NCBI RefSeq assembly: GCF_036884655.1
Contig: NC_088342.1
Coordinates: 37,912,001-37,976,000 of the forward strand
Reading direction: 5' to 3'
Length of the DNA: 64,000 nucleotides
DNA from: Musa acuminata AAA Group
Lineage: Eukaryota > Streptophyta > Magnoliopsida > Zingiberales > Musaceae
Shown: one piece after another, positions 45,423-57,407 of the stretch
Position numbering within the stretch: the stretch's first letter is position 1
Layout: every line of letters starts with the position of its first letter
Notes under the pieces: model-generated
What the model was told of the DNA's origin: nothing
Seen by the model: the letters and a program-made list of their open reading frames with translations, nothing else
Databases searched by the model: none
Program-made: the position numbers and the translations under genes

Positions 45423-46439
45423 TCACTGATAACGGCGACGACGTTGACGACGGCCACCTCGACCGAAGGGGATGCAACTAAGCTGGCCCTGCCGGAGCAC
45501 AATAGAGTTCGCCCGCATCAGCTCCTCCTGCGCTTTCCCCTCTGTGGTGCTCTCTATCCCATGCGCAGAATCATGGCTATGAGTTGATCCCAAAACAGCG
45601 TCGGTCTTCGTGCTATCAGCTCGCTCTTTCTTGTTGGAGAGTATCCCCAACGAAAGTATCTTCTTCCATCGCCACTTCTTGGATGAAGAAGCATGAGTGT
45701 CGTCACTTCCTGGTACATCTCTCGTTGCCTCCATCATCGCAATCGTAAAGGGATCAAGCTCTTTCCTGCCTTGGTTGGGACGAGACCTAAACATCTTCGA
45801 TCCATGATGCCTCGGCGACTGTGAAGTGGAGGTGGCGCTGTCAGCTCCATCATCCGTGCGTGGGAAGTAAAGGCGTGGAGGGGGCTTCAGAGGCTGCAGA
45901 ATGCGTTCTTCCTCCAACGCCTCATCAGCTGTAGCAACTTCCGGCACTTCGTCCAGCGTCTTAGAGGAAGAGGCGTTGCCAGCTCCATCATCCGTGCGTG
46001 AGAAGTAAAGGCGAGGAGGGGGCTTCAGAGGCTGCAGAATGCGTTCTTCTTCCAACAACTTATCAGCTGCAGCAACTTCCGGCACTTGGTCCAGCGTCTT
46101 AGAGGAAGAGGCGCTGCCAGCTCCATCATCCGTGCGTGAGAAGTAACGGCGAGGAGGGGGCTTCAGAGGCAGCCGAATTCTTTCTTCCTCGAACAGTACC
46201 TCATCAGCTACAGCAACTTCCGGCGCTTTCTCCAGCCTCTTAGAGAAAGAGAGCCACTTGGGGATGCCGGGTTTCTCCTCCCATTCGAAAGCGACGCCGT
46301 GTGCACGGATGGCAGCGCTATGAACTGGGCTGCCGGGCGCAGTGATGCAACTGCGATACACGCCGTCGTATCGCTTCGGGGTCTCGGGAGCACTGTGACG
46401 TTCGTCGTCCGAGTGTTCTACAGCTACCACAAACTCCAT
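45423..46439 (-). CDS. Plant protein of unknown function (DUF688-like) with three internal repeats
   Basis: 338 residues if translation starts at MEFVVAVEHSDDERHS (46439). The frame stays open 33 codons further upstream, but that part has no counterpart in the paralogue at 57408-58367, which starts MTNMKVVVVAA, so the internal ATG is preferred. The diagnostic motif is FEWEEKPGIPK (residues 52-61), matching the paralogue's FNWEEKPGTPK. Residues 68-205 are three tandem 46-residue repeats, each with a PLKPPPR(L/R)YF block that is present once in the paralogue. Shared C-terminal motifs are DPFTIAMMEATR (229-240) and GSTHSHD. The end is basic (Arg-rich). The family is plant-specific, probably soluble or membrane-associated, and its role is unknown. 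Confidence 0.8.
   Translation of the reverse strand: MEFVVAVEHSDDERHSAPETPKRYDGVYRSCITAPGSPVHSAAIRAHGVAFEWEEKPGIPKWLSFSKRLEKAPEVAVADEVLFEEERIRLPLKPPPRRYFSRTDDGAGSASSSKTLDQVPEVAAADKLLEEERILQPLKPPPRLYFSRTDDGAGNASSSKTLDEVPEVATADEALEEERILQPLKPPPRLYFPRTDDGADSATSTSQSPRHHGSKMFRSRPNQGRKELDPFTIAMMEATRDVPGSDDTHASSSKKWRWKKILSLGILSNKKERADSTKTDAVLGSTHSHDSAHGIESTTEGKAQEELMRANSIVLRQGQLSCIPFGRGGRRQRRRRYQ
45825..46238 (-). repeat. Three tandem 138-bp coding repeats
   Basis: Three units of exactly 138 bp (46 codons) in frame; AGCTCCATCATCCGTGCGTG recurs at 45843, 45981 and 46119. Copies two and three are the most alike. Whole-codon length keeps the protein open. Confidence 0.9.
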
Positions 46440-47087
46440 ATCTTTGATCGCCCTCCCCTTTGTTTCAGTGTCTGCCAGTAATACGACTGCGTCTCGATCG
46501 CGACAGAAAAAAAGAGGAGGAAGGAGAGCCGACTTCATAATATATTGACGTGATTTGCATATATAACCCTTTTACAACTGAAAACTATATATACGTCATG
46601 CTATCTAAATTTGGATTCCTAAACTCATTTCTGATTTTGACAATCATTTTAATGTTTGATAATAGTACTCCTAAAAAAAATTGCAAAAATATTTGGAATA
46701 TAGTGATTTGTCATTTATTTGTATTCTTTCTGTCAAGAAAATTCACCAAATTTATTCAAGAGGTATCACATAAATGACATGTCAAAAGTGCATATGTGTT
46801 GATATGGCAGTGCACATAATCCAATTTAAAAACATCAATTAGTAAAATGATTTGTAAGTTCGATAAACAAAGCCATATGATTTATTTTTCCAATTCAATT
46901 CTTACCAAATGTTTTTCATTTAATTTTTTTAATTATTTCATATTTAAATATTATCATGGCATTCTAATTCTCCCAATGATGTATAATAATACAAAACTAA
47001 ATACTTACGATTAGACAACAAGAAAGAAATAAGCCACTGCATCAGCATCCATCGTCCATCGATAGCACCATTACCTCCAAGCCACAC

Positions 47088-47170
47088 TTTTAGGGATGGC
47101 TTAGCCAACCACGTAGTTCCTTTTAGGGATGGCTTAGCCATCCACGTAGTTCCTTTTAGGGATCGCTCAG
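47088..47170. repeat. 33-bp tandem repeat, about 2.5 copies
   Basis: Unit starts TTTTAGGGATGGCTTAGCCA at 47088, 47121 and 47154. The third copy is diverged. The first two carry an ACGTAG core. Confidence 0.8.
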
Positions 47171-47205
47171 CCAACTACTTCATAGTTGAACTTACTTACC
47201 TATAA

Positions 47206-47211
<6 letters not shown>

Positions 47212-47259
<48 letters not shown>
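47212..47259. repeat. (CT)n microsatellite
   Basis: About 24 uninterrupted CT units. Confidence 0.95.
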
Positions 47260-47262
<3 letters not shown>

Positions 47263-49212
47263 TAGAGAACTAGATTTCTTAGTCTTCTACCTTAAGCTTC
47301 ATATTATTAGTCTCAGGAGCGACCCTACAACTATTTTGCATGACGTATATTTTGTTTCGGAGAACCTCCTTCAACTCTGAGGTGCAATTCTTTATCAATT
47401 TCAAAGAACGTTTCTTTTATTCGAACTCTTTCCTTTTTTTTTAAAGAAAAATATAAAATAAAATAAATTATCATGTCGCATATAAGTGAAATAATTTTTG
47501 TTTTTAATATCCACGAGCATACGTAATATTATAAACGATTTAAGGATATGAGTTCTCTTAATATTCCTTTTCCAAAAAATAAAAAGACTTCTCTTTATTG
47601 TAATTATAAGCACAATCTAAATTCAACGATAGATATTCAAGAAATATGAAATAACTACATTTCAAAATTACATAAATGTTGATGTATAAGTATCCATAAG
47701 CAAGTAATATGAGTGTCGAACCTTAAGCCAAAAAAAATTGTTATATTATCCTCATTGCTTGATCATTTAAAGAACTTACCCTACACATTGATGAGTCTCC
47801 ATCATAATATAAAGAACTTTAATTTTTTTAAAAATAAGAAAGAGTTGATATTTTATTCTTATTGCTTGATAATTTAAATAACCTACCGTACAAGTTGAAG
47901 AGTTAATCCTTATTGCTTGACAATTTAAAGAAGTTACCACATTGAGTAGTTAGTCCTTTAGACGATGGAAGTTCCATAGCACGTCTTTCTTTTATTCTCC
48001 ATTATGCATTCCAAAACAAATAAAGAATAAACTATGGTATAGTCCGACCATAATTGTAAGACGAATTGAATGAGCTATGATTGTAAGACGGCAAGTAGTC
48101 GAGTGCCTTCATGAAAAATAATAAAGTCAAAATTTGGCAACAAATAATCTCAAAGCCAGGAAAACAAATGAATATGATGGAGTCATTCAAAGGATGATCG
48201 ATGTGTTAGATTGACTTTAAGTCGCGACACCAATCTCAATTCCTGAAGGTTTTGTGTTCTTCATTTTTGGCTTTTGAGCTTGTAGCTTTGTCATTTTGTA
48301 GGGCAGTTGATGATGTTTACTTGGTGGAAGTTGGGTTGTGAATCTTATAAACGCTTCTAGACATGGCTGTGCATTATTTATACAACTTGATTGGATAAGG
48401 TTAGTAATTGAGGCCTTATAACCAAAGGAAAATGAGATTTAGCCCTCTAGTCAATACACATGGTGTAGTATATACCTAACATGTAACACTATTCTTCATA
48501 GCATTTCTAGCCTTACTCGTATTTGAAATTATCAGCGTTTCTTTTTAGGAAACTCAAATTTTCTATTGGAAATATTCATTCCTTAATTATAAGATAAGGC
48601 ATTTGTTTTAATTTAAGAAACTTTAATTGTTGAAGTTTTATGTTTCTTATAGGTGTAATTAGGAATAGGCCTATAAAAGGATTATGAAATTTTCTAACCA
48701 AATACCATATTCTTTTTTATATGATATTTCTCATATTTCTTTCTTCTTATTCTATTATTGCCTCTTATGCATGCTCATGAATTTGCATATCAATCAAACT
48801 AAGTAATGGATGAATACTCAATCTTATTTTTGAGAATGGATTCAACTACAAACGTATATGAATGGATAAAATTATTCCTTCCGCCAGCGGATGTTTATTT
48901 CGGATGAATTTTTAATCTTATTTTTCCTATTTTTATTAACCAGATCAAATATAATTCTATCTTTTAGATTTTACCCCTGAGAGAAACTATATTTAGAAGC
49001 GGATGGAGTTAGAAAATATTTTCTTATAAAGTATAATCTAAAGAGAAATATCGTTCTAAATTTGTTGATTGATGATATACATGTATGCACACAAATCTAA
49101 TACATAGCATATCACTCGTGCAAGTGTAATGGATATATTTTGGTTGATAACATAAAAAGTGTATTTGATTTTTGAGTGTTCTTGATTTATACTATGGATG
49201 AAATGTTATTTT

Positions 49213-49384
49213 TGTTAGAAAATAAATAGATAAACAAGTTGTAGAAGAAGTTGATTGTTATTAACATATCCCTCTTCTTTTTATACAGGTTAGAAGGGAG
49301 AATTTTCCTCAACAGGTTAGAGGATTTCCCTCAACAGAGTAGAGAGATTTCCTCAAACAGTTAGGGAAATCTCATCTACTATCA
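49213..49384 (-). repeat. 3' LTR of the minus-strand copia element
   Basis: 172 bp, close to identical to 54297-54467. It is too short to hold an elaborate promoter. Repeated words CCTCAACAG and TTTCCTCAA are visible on the plus strand. Confidence 0.9.
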
Positions 49385-49454
49385 TGCCCCCGCAAGATGG
49401 TGCTCCTATCAAGGAGGCTAATCTTGGACTGATATAATGCAAAAAGTTTACGAG

Positions 49455-52323
49455 CTAATTGCTTCGTAAATGAGTCGGCCAATTGATCAGCCGTATGAAC
49501 ATGAGAAACACGAAGTTGATGGCAAGTTGACGGCGGACAACTTGATCACGTACAAAGTGGAAGTCGATAGCAATATGTTTCATGCGGGAGTGAAATACCG
49601 GATTAGCGCACAGATAGATAGCTCCAATATTATCACAATATATTATAGAGGTGGAATCGATGTTGAGTTCCTGGAGCAGATTTGTGATCCAATTGAGTTC
49701 TGCAGTGGTAGTGGCAATGGCACGGTATTCAGCTTCAGTTGTAGACCGGGCGACTTGTCTTTTGCTTCTTAGAACTCCAACTGATTGGATGAGCAACAAG
49801 GAAGATAATATACCCCGATGTGGATGTTCTATCATCAAGGTTACCTGCCCAATCAGCATCGGCAATGGCATGAAGACGAAGTAGAGAGTGTTTACGAAAA
49901 AAGAGTCTATGATTTAGGGTCCCTTTAAGATATCGTAAAAGTCTCTTGACCGCAGACTAGTGTAGAGTAGATGGTTGCTGCATAAACTGTGATAATTTGT
50001 TAACAACAAATGAGATGTCTGGACGTGTGAGAGCTAAGTATTGTAAAGAGCCAACAACTTGGCGGTATTGAGTGGGTTCCGTAGCAGGACTTCCATCCGA
50101 TAATTTGAGAGAACCACTAGTAGAGATGGGGGTTGTAATTGCATTTGCATCCTGCATGTTTGTCTTTAATAACAAATCTTAAATATACTTGCGTTGTGAT
50201 AAAAGGAGACTGGAAGATGTGAAGGTAGCTTCGACGCCCAGAAAGTAGCTCAAGGGTCCAAGATCCTTAAGCGAGAATCGAGCTGCCAGCTGTTTGATGA
50301 ACGCTTGGATGCTGATGGGATTGTTGCCTGTGACAATAATATCATCCACATATACCAGAATATACATTGTGTTTCCATGATGATGTCGCAGAAACAACGA
50401 AGTGTCAGATTTGGAGTTAAGAAAGCCGACAGAAGTCAAAAATGAGCTAAGTTCAGTGTACTAAGCTCTCGGAGCCTAACGAAGGCCATAAATGGCTTTC
50501 CGAAGTTTACAAACATGCTGTGGATACTGAGGATGAGTAAAACCGAGGGGTTGTTGCATAAAAACATCTTCGGTTAGAGATCCCTGTAGAAATGCATTAT
50601 TAACATCCAATTGTCGTAATTGCCAGCCTTTAGTGGTAGCCAGACTCAAGATAAGCCGGATTATAGTGGGTTTAACAATAAGACTAAACGTCTCAATGAA
50701 ATCAACTCCAGGTCGTTGATGAAACCTTTTGGCGATCAAGCGTGCCTTATATCGGGCAACAGAGCCATCTGGGTTCCGCTTAATTCTAAAGATCCACTTA
50801 CACTCGATGATGTTTTGTGAAGGATGGAAAGGAATGAGATCCCACGTTGAATTATGGAGGAGGGCATTATATTCCTCACTCATGGCAGTATGCCAATGCG
50901 GAGATTTTTGGGCTTGAGTGAAGGTGGTGGGTTCAACGTTGGGGGATGAGGAATTCATGATAGCTTGTAGGTTAAGTACCTGACGAGATTTAAAAATACC
51001 ATTCTTAGAGCGAGTGGTCATGGGATGATTGGAGACGACAGGATTGGGAGGTGATGTTGGGTGAGGATCTGTGGCACAAGCCGGGTCAAGTGGAGACACG
51101 TCAGGGGCACTTGGGCGAGAAGGAGGTAAAGAGGATGGTTGTGTTTCGGAACATATTGCCCCATCAATTGAGGAAGAGTGGAGTGGAGTAGGAACAGAGG
51201 AAACGGGCAAGTGTTGAACTGGAGTGATATAGTGCAGATCAGGAGGGGAGGAAGTAGACGAAGTCATGGGAGGCTCGTCCGATTGGTCTGAAGGTATACT
51301 CCAGTGAGATAGTGAAGTGGTCCGTATGGCAGGATATAGAAGGGTTTGGAAAGGAAAGTTAGACTCAACAAAGACAACGTGACGTGATATGAAGATTTTG
51401 TGAGTGTGGAGATTATAGCAACGGAAAGCATTATGTTCAAGTGAGTAACCAATAAAGACGCAAGAAGATCGGGATGTTAACTTATGAGAGGCATAGGGAC
51501 GTAACCAAGGATAACATAAATAACCGAACACTCGGAGTTTACGATGGTTAGGGGGTTTGTGAAATAGTGTGTCAAAGGGGGACTGGTATTGTAGAACTGG
51601 TGTAGGCATTCGATTAATAAGGTAGACAGCAGTTTGAAAGGTTGTTGTCTAAAAAGTTGAAGGCATAGAATCCTGATGTAGAAGTGTGAGTCTAGTTTCT
51701 ACTATATGTCGTTGTTTGCGTTCGGCAGAACCAACTAGTTGAGGAGTATGTGGGGGAGACTTGAGGTGTTGAATGCCACAAGCTAAGAGATGGGATGCCA
51801 GGGCTTGATATTCACCACCACCATCAGAGTAGACCGTTTTAATGGTAGACTGAAAATAGTTTTCGACCAACTTCTAGAAAGTGGAAAAAATGCGAGAAAC
51901 GTCAGATTTATGGGAAAGATGATATATCCATGTGTACTTAGAGAAGTGATCTACAAAAATAACATAAAATCGGAACTTATCAAAAGATAAGATTGGAGCA
52001 GGACCCCAAACATCAGTATATATAATTTCAAAAGGTTTAGAGGAGGAAATGGAAGATGAGCCAAAAGGCTACCGATGACTCTTATTACTAAGACATGTAT
52101 CACAATGCATCATAGAATTAGTGGACTTAAAAAGAGGAAGAGAGTGACGAGATAATAATTTCTGCTGAATAAAGGACGAGGGATGACCAAGCCGACGATG
52201 CCACACATCAATTGGAGCCGCAACAGAAGAATGAACAGTGGGTTGGGTTATTCGAGAGGCTGACGGCCATTCGTAAATGTTGTCTTTATTCGGGCCTTGG
52301 ACCAATGATGCCCCCGTGCTCAA
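49455..52323 (-). pseudogene. Pol region of the minus-strand copia element, broken
   Basis: Read from right to left: a GAG-pre-integrase part (VWHRRLGHPS, about 52323-52069); integrase with a TDVWGPAP segment, DGGGEY and the catalytic Glu in SAERKQRHIVET intact; then the integrase end and linker (51609 onwards). Reverse transcriptase follows (YKARLIAKRFHQ, QLDVNNAFLQG) with an intact active site YVDDII near 50350. RNase H comes last (TTEAEYRAIA, YCDNIGAIYL). Stops lie near 51835, 51650, 50475, 50178 and 49956, and a frameshift falls near 49870. The damage is light, so few changes separate it from an active ancestor. Stops between blocks are in or near the same frame. Confidence 0.85.
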
Positions 52324-52652
52324 GTCCTTAACAAGAAATGAATCAGGAAAGAATTCAATGGAAGTATTGTTATGTTTGCAAAATTGAGAAACAGAAATAA
52401 GGTTGCGTTTAATATGAGGGGCGCATAAAAGATCATCGAGGGTAAATGTATTAGAGTCAGAATTAAGCGTAGTGGAACCAGTATGAGTTATAGGAAGTCC
52501 TTTACCATCACCGATGATGATATCTTCATCGCCGCATAGGGATTGTGAAGAGACAAATTCTGAAGATCAACGGTGATGTGATGAGAGGCACCAGAGTCGA
52601 CAATCCAGTTGGACTGGCTAGGTCTCGGAGTAGTTAGGAGATTTGCCTGAGG

Positions 52653-53642
52653 CTAGTGTGACGGAGCAGGGAGGCGGAGACGAGACCGGCAAACTTTAGC
52701 AGAGTGGCCGACTTTGTCACACAGTTGGCAAACGACCCGTCTTTGATGGCTCAGTAGGGCAGGATGCCAAGACGGATGATGGCTGGAGTTGCCACTTTGC
52801 GAGAAGTGATGACTAGGAGGATAGGAGGGGTGTTGCATGGAACTTACAAAATCAAGAGGCGCATTAGCCAAATCTTGGGTGATGTTCGGCGAGTACCGAG
52901 TGCTCTTCCGTTTAGACTTGTGACTGACTTGAGCTGTGACAATCGATCCAGGCAGTTTGTCCGCACGCTTCAAGTACATCTCATAGTCAGTCAGCTTATC
53001 ATAGAGATCTTCAAAAGAGACTGGCGAGTCGCGTGCCCGAATTGCAGCAGCCAATTCCTTGTAGTCGGTGTCGAGACCATTGAGGGTATGAATGACAACC
53101 TCTTCGTCACATAGGGAATGACCTATCAAAGCCAAGTCATCGATGATAACCTTGATATATTGTAGATAATCAGAGATAATACTTCCCTCTTGTTTTGTCA
53201 CCATAAGCTTGGATAGAAAACTGAACTTGCGAGTACGCGAATGATTTGCCATGGTGGTTTGCAGTTTAGACCATGCATCGGCAGCTGTCATACATGAAGG
53301 TATCAAGGGAGCAACGGATCCAGCAACTGAAGCTTGAATAGCTTGGAGGATGAGACGATCTTGACGTAGCCACAGTTTGTGAGCTGGATTGGGTACTGGA
53401 CTGGGATCACCGAAGATGTTGAGCATGGCCGAAGGACAACTGAAAGAGTCATCAATGTAACCTAATAAGTCGTATCCAAATAAAAGATTAGAAAATTGAG
53501 CTTGCCATGACGCATAGTTGCCACCCTTTGATAACTTAAAGGGGATCAGCGTGGCAGCATTGATGGAGATAAGCCCTGTAGAAGAACAAGAAGTGGGAGT
53601 CCCTACAGGAACTGAAACATCAGAAGAAGTGAACGAAGACAT
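52653..53642 (-). CDS. Gag protein of the minus-strand copia element
   Basis: 329 residues, open from MSSFTSSDVSVPVG to LPAPSH. It has the UBN2-type Gag pattern: NYASWQAQFSNLLFGYDLLGYID near residue 42, a central helical part with TRKFSFLSKL and DYLQYIKVI, and a CCHC zinc knuckle CQLCDKVGHSAKVC near the end. The CCHC knuckle binds the element RNA during packaging. The start is the first ATG of the frame downstream of the leader; length is normal for the lineage. Confidence 0.88.
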   Translation of the reverse strand: MSSFTSSDVSVPVGTPTSCSSTGLISINAATLIPFKLSKGGNYASWQAQFSNLLFGYDLLGYIDDSFSCPSAMLNIFGDPSPVPNPAHKLWLRQDRLILQAIQASVAGSVAPLIPSCMTAADAWSKLQTTMANHSRTRKFSFLSKLMVTKQEGSIISDYLQYIKVIIDDLALIGHSLCDEEVVIHTLNGLDTDYKELAAAIRARDSPVSFEDLYDKLTDYEMYLKRADKLPGSIVTAQVSHKSKRKSTRYSPNITQDLANAPLDFVSSMQHPSYPPSHHFSQSGNSSHHPSWHPALLSHQRRVVCQLCDKVGHSAKVCRSRLRLPAPSH

Positions 53643-54284
53643 TTATTTATTTATTTTTTTTTTTTGATGTAGAAGCAATGCAGCGAACCTTGTGTGATAC
53701 TTAGGTCACACAAGGTGGAGAATGAGGGAGGGGGCTGCTGTTATAGATTGCTTGCTTGCTGCAGCAGATTGGGCAATCTACAACAGTGCCCAAAGCTGAC
53801 GACAACTACTGTGGATTGCTATTTGCTGCAGCAGATTGTAGAGGCTGCAGTTCACCGGAAGATGGCCGCGAAAACTGAAGTGGTACTCAAGACTACGGTT
53901 CGTCGGGAAATGGCCGCGAAAATCTACAGCGGTACTTAAGGAAATTGCAGTGAGAGAAATCTGCAGCAATTAGGTGTATAGAGGAAAGCGACAACGAAAG
54001 CTGCTGCGGTAGAGGAAGGAAGATGCAACGATTGCGGCTGTTGCTGGCCGGGAAGCGGTTGCGACAGCGAAGAAGGAAGACGCGGCAGCCGTCGTTAAGC
54101 AAGGAAGACTGAGCGAGGAAGACACCGCCATTCGCTATTCGTCGCTATTGAGGAGGCACCGTTATGTAGAGGGAAGCGGCAGCGAAAGCTGCTGCGGTAG
54201 AGGAAGATGCAACAGTTGCGACTGCTGCTGGCCAAGAAGCGAGGAAGACACCGCTGTTCGTCGTTCGCCGCTATTGAGGAGGCA
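53643..54284 (-). other. Leader of the minus-strand copia element with internal duplications
   Basis: GC-rich leader between primer site and gag. A unit of 120-190 bp (plus-strand word AAAGCTGCTGCGGTAGAGGA) is present twice (about 53976-54165 and 54166-54284), as is a shorter ATGGCCGCGAAAA unit near 53860 and 53910. The short frames on both strands are artefacts. Confidence 0.65.
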
Positions 54285-54296
54285 GTTCTGATACCA

Positions 54297-54467
54297 TGTT
54301 AGAAAATAAATAGATAAATAAGTTATGGAAGAAGTTGATTGTTATTAACATATCCCCTTATTTTTATATAGGTTAGAAGGGAGAATTTTCCTCAACAGGT
54401 TAAAGGATTTCCCTCAACAGAGTAGAGAGATTTCCTCAAACAGTTAGAGAAATCTCATCTACTATCA
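54297..54467 (-). repeat. 5' LTR of the minus-strand copia element
   Basis: 171 bp partner of 49213-49384, next to the primer site at 54285-54296. Confidence 0.9.
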
Positions 54468-54472
54468 ATTTT

Positions 54473-54948
54473 ATAATTGAACCTACAAAGCTAAAGTATG
54501 TTAATCAAACAATTTCATAATTACTACAACAATAATAAAATATTAAAGTCCCAACTATTTAGGATCGATTATATGATTTTTTTTTTTACGTAATAGATCA
54601 CATCCATATTTAAACTAAGAGTATTCAAATATTTATTTATAGTTTATAATAAAATATTTTTAAGCTTTCATCTATCTCTTTTCATATCACTAATGTAATA
54701 ATTTCACATCTTCTAATTGTATCATTTATAGGTCTCTTTAACAAATATTTCTATCTTCTTAAAATGTTCTCTATTATCTTATCCTGAAGCTATCTAAATT
54801 ATTAACAAATAAGAATTTTTCTTTCTCTTTAACTTCATATATCTATCTCAACATTCTCATCTTAGCTTCATATAAATTTAGCTCATCATCAAAATTATAA
54901 TAAAATCAAAATATAAAACATTCTATTTTCATTTCGAAGTACTTTTCA

Positions 54949-55010
<62 letters not shown>

Positions 55011-56350
55011 CATGGTCAATGTTGATCACTAATAAAAAAATAATGATCTGACCTATTTTATTTTAGTAGAATTATGAGAAAATATCCATAACTTTGATAT
55101 TTTCGTGCATAGCACTTCTACTTTGAAAAATACCCTAACAATGTCCCTTGATGAGCTATTTTATATATTTAAACATTGATAGCTAAGCCTAAAGTGTTTT
55201 TCACCCAAAACAGTGGGTTTAGAGTGACACTTTGTTGGCCAGTTTGAGTTGAAATAGTTTAATAATTTTTTTACTAAGAAAACTTATAAAGTAGTTATGT
55301 GGTGCTGTTTTCCTATTACTGCTGATATTGATAAAGGAGCAAAAAATAAGTTTCTCTTTTATTGTTTTTCGTCTCCTTTTTGTTTGTTTCTCCTTTCTTC
55401 CATACATGGGTTGTTGTTCTTTATTTTCTCTTTTATTTTTTGTTTTTTCTTGAATCAAGAACACAAAAAATATCACAAAGTGCATCATTGTCTTTGTTAT
55501 TCTTCGATCATTTAATAGTTATTTAGACAAGATAAATTATGTATATATATTATATATTCATGAATATTATGGTATTTAAATCATGGGTTTTCATAAATAA
55601 TATAGTATTTAAATTATCTTTCCTTGTTTAATATTTATTGTTAAATCTATGACTCTTTCTTCTTGTTCAAAGGACATTCTTTTATTTTATAATCTAATTT
55701 TTCATAAGTAAAATAGGCTCTAGTCACCCGAAAACACAAACTTGTTTCATAATTTAACTTGCAATTCACACGTGATTGAGTCTTTTGTGGTTACTTCCTT
55801 TTCAAATCCAAATGTCTTGACCCTCTTGTTATCACTTTTTGATTCATTTTCATGCTATACTTTCATGTAAGCCAAAAACAGTGAGCTTATAAAAAAAATT
55901 GCATATATCTTTGTTACTATTCTTTGTTTTTTACAAAAAATAATACATCATATATTATTAAAAAAAAATATGACTAATTTTTTATCTAACTAGAAAGTCG
56001 AATGTCAAAAACCATTACATGAGTGTATGATTTTTTAAAAAATTATAAAAAATGTATTTAAACATTAAAAAATAACACATTGTAGAAGATCTGAATATTT
56101 TTTTATAAAAATCAAAAAATTCTCTAAGATAGAAAAACACTAATATATGTTTGTCTGGATCCAATTCAAAGGTTTCCTAAAACTTTTAAGACATTTTAAG
56201 ATGTCCTGCTATTCGATATAATATTTTTAGATTTTAGTCAAAAACAATGCATCGCATGTTAATAAAAAAAATTTAGGCCAAATTTTTGCCTAGTATTTGG
56301 GACCTATATAGATGGTCAAATGTAAAAATTTAAAAAAAAACATGAGTGAA

Positions 56351-56384
<34 letters not shown>

Positions 56385-56480
56385 GATCATTAACCAAAAA
56401 AAAAAAAGGTCATCAATGGAATGTGGCAAAATTGATCCAACCTATTTTATTTTTACATCAGAGAGAGAGAGAGAGAGAGA
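54473..56480. other. AT-rich intergenic DNA with microsatellites
   Basis: An AT microsatellite lies at 54951-55008 (about 29 units) and another at 56353-56381; a GA microsatellite is at 56461-56482. Both AT runs are followed by related sequence (GTTGATCA...ACCTATTTTATTTT), perhaps two copies of a small non-autonomous element. No gene recognised; the frame pair at 55219-55515 is low-complexity. Confidence 0.5.
54951..55008. repeat. (AT)n microsatellite
   Basis: About 29 uninterrupted AT units. Confidence 0.95.
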
Positions 56481-56482
56481 GA

Positions 56483-57130
56483 ATGTTCTGAGCCGGAGGG
56501 ATCATCGTATGCTTGTGAGTATACTTTTTTCTTTCTTCGATATGTTGACATCAATCGAATTGAAGTCTTACCACAATGATTCTTGCATCACTCGTCAAAG
56601 TAGCGACTTCCTCGACAGGGGCACAAGCTCGGGTTCTGTCTGCCTAGGCTCAACCACTTGCGCTCGGTCAACTGATGAGGTCGAGTAGCTAGACACGACC
56701 GGGTAGATGGTCCTCCAACCCGACCTGGCTGCCTCGGGCAAAGCCTACTGTTGGGGCTCGGCCGCGGTTGGGTTGGGCTACAAACTTAGCTTAAAGGAAA
56801 AAGGAACGTAAAATTTATTTGAGCAACCAATCCTTGAGGTTTATTCTCCTTCTTTTTAACATGAGGAAGCATCGTCAATCACCGAGCCACAAGGGACTCA
56901 TTGCTTGCTGGTCAACACAAATCTAAGAAGGGAGTCAGTCCGCCTTGAGCCTAACTCCATTGCAACTCTGATAAGTCAACGACATCCATCCCGCTGCTAT
57001 CCTATCTAACTTCTGCATAAATATAACTTAGATGGAAAAGAGAAAATCTAGATTTTCATAAATTATTATAAGGTGCTCGGGTCGAATAAGGAGAAAAATC
57101 ATCATTTCAAGTCACAATGTGAGGTTGACT
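56483..57130. other. GC-richer island of unknown origin
   Basis: A stretch rich in CTCGG and GGCTCGGCC words (56590-56780), unlike its AT-rich surroundings. It resembles worn transposon leader or LTR sequence, but no partner copy, ends or reading frame were found in the window. Confidence 0.35.
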
Positions 57131-57407
57131 AAAGCTTCATATTATATAATTAAATTAATAAAAAAATTTAAGATATTCATATTTTCATTATATTTTATCC
57201 ATTTTAAAGATATATGATCAAACTTAGGAATGTCCAGTGACATGAAAAAAGAATTACTTGCATTAGTGTACATGGAATGATAAATGAGCCTGCTTGCTAT
57301 TCTGTATCCAAAGTTCTGATAATTGAAATAAAACCCAACCAAGAGTTGAAATGGAAACATTATGTACGAAAGAAAACAGACGGAGAAGGCAAGTGAATCT
57401 TCCATCA

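Larger units (their letters stand above)
46540..49207. other. Intergenic region with simple repeats
   Basis: No gene recognised. It contains a 33-bp tandem repeat (47088-47170, unit TTTTAGGGATGGCTTAGCCA plus CCACGTAGTTCC), a CT microsatellite (47212-47259), and three diverged copies of TTGCTTGATAATTTAAAGAA-like sequence (47750-47965). Confidence 0.6.
49213..54467 (-). mobile_element. Ty1-copia retrotransposon, minus strand (Ale/Retrofit-like size)
   Basis: 5255 bp with short LTRs (49213-49384 and 54297-54467; TGTTAGAAAA...ACTATCA on the plus strand) and a perfect ATTTT duplication (49208-49212 and 54468-54472). On the minus strand the primer site TGGTATCAGAAC (54285-54296) follows the 5' LTR at once, and the purine tract GCGGGGGCA (about 49385-49393) precedes the 3' LTR. 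Gag is intact; pol is broken by a few stops and frameshifts. Short LTRs and total size fit the Ale/Retrofit lineage (inference). It sits between the two DUF688-like paralogues. Confidence 0.93.

Noticed and set aside
55219..55515. Overlapping frames on opposite strands
   Set aside because: T-rich low-complexity DNA; one translation is Lys-rich and the other Phe-rich, as expected from composition.
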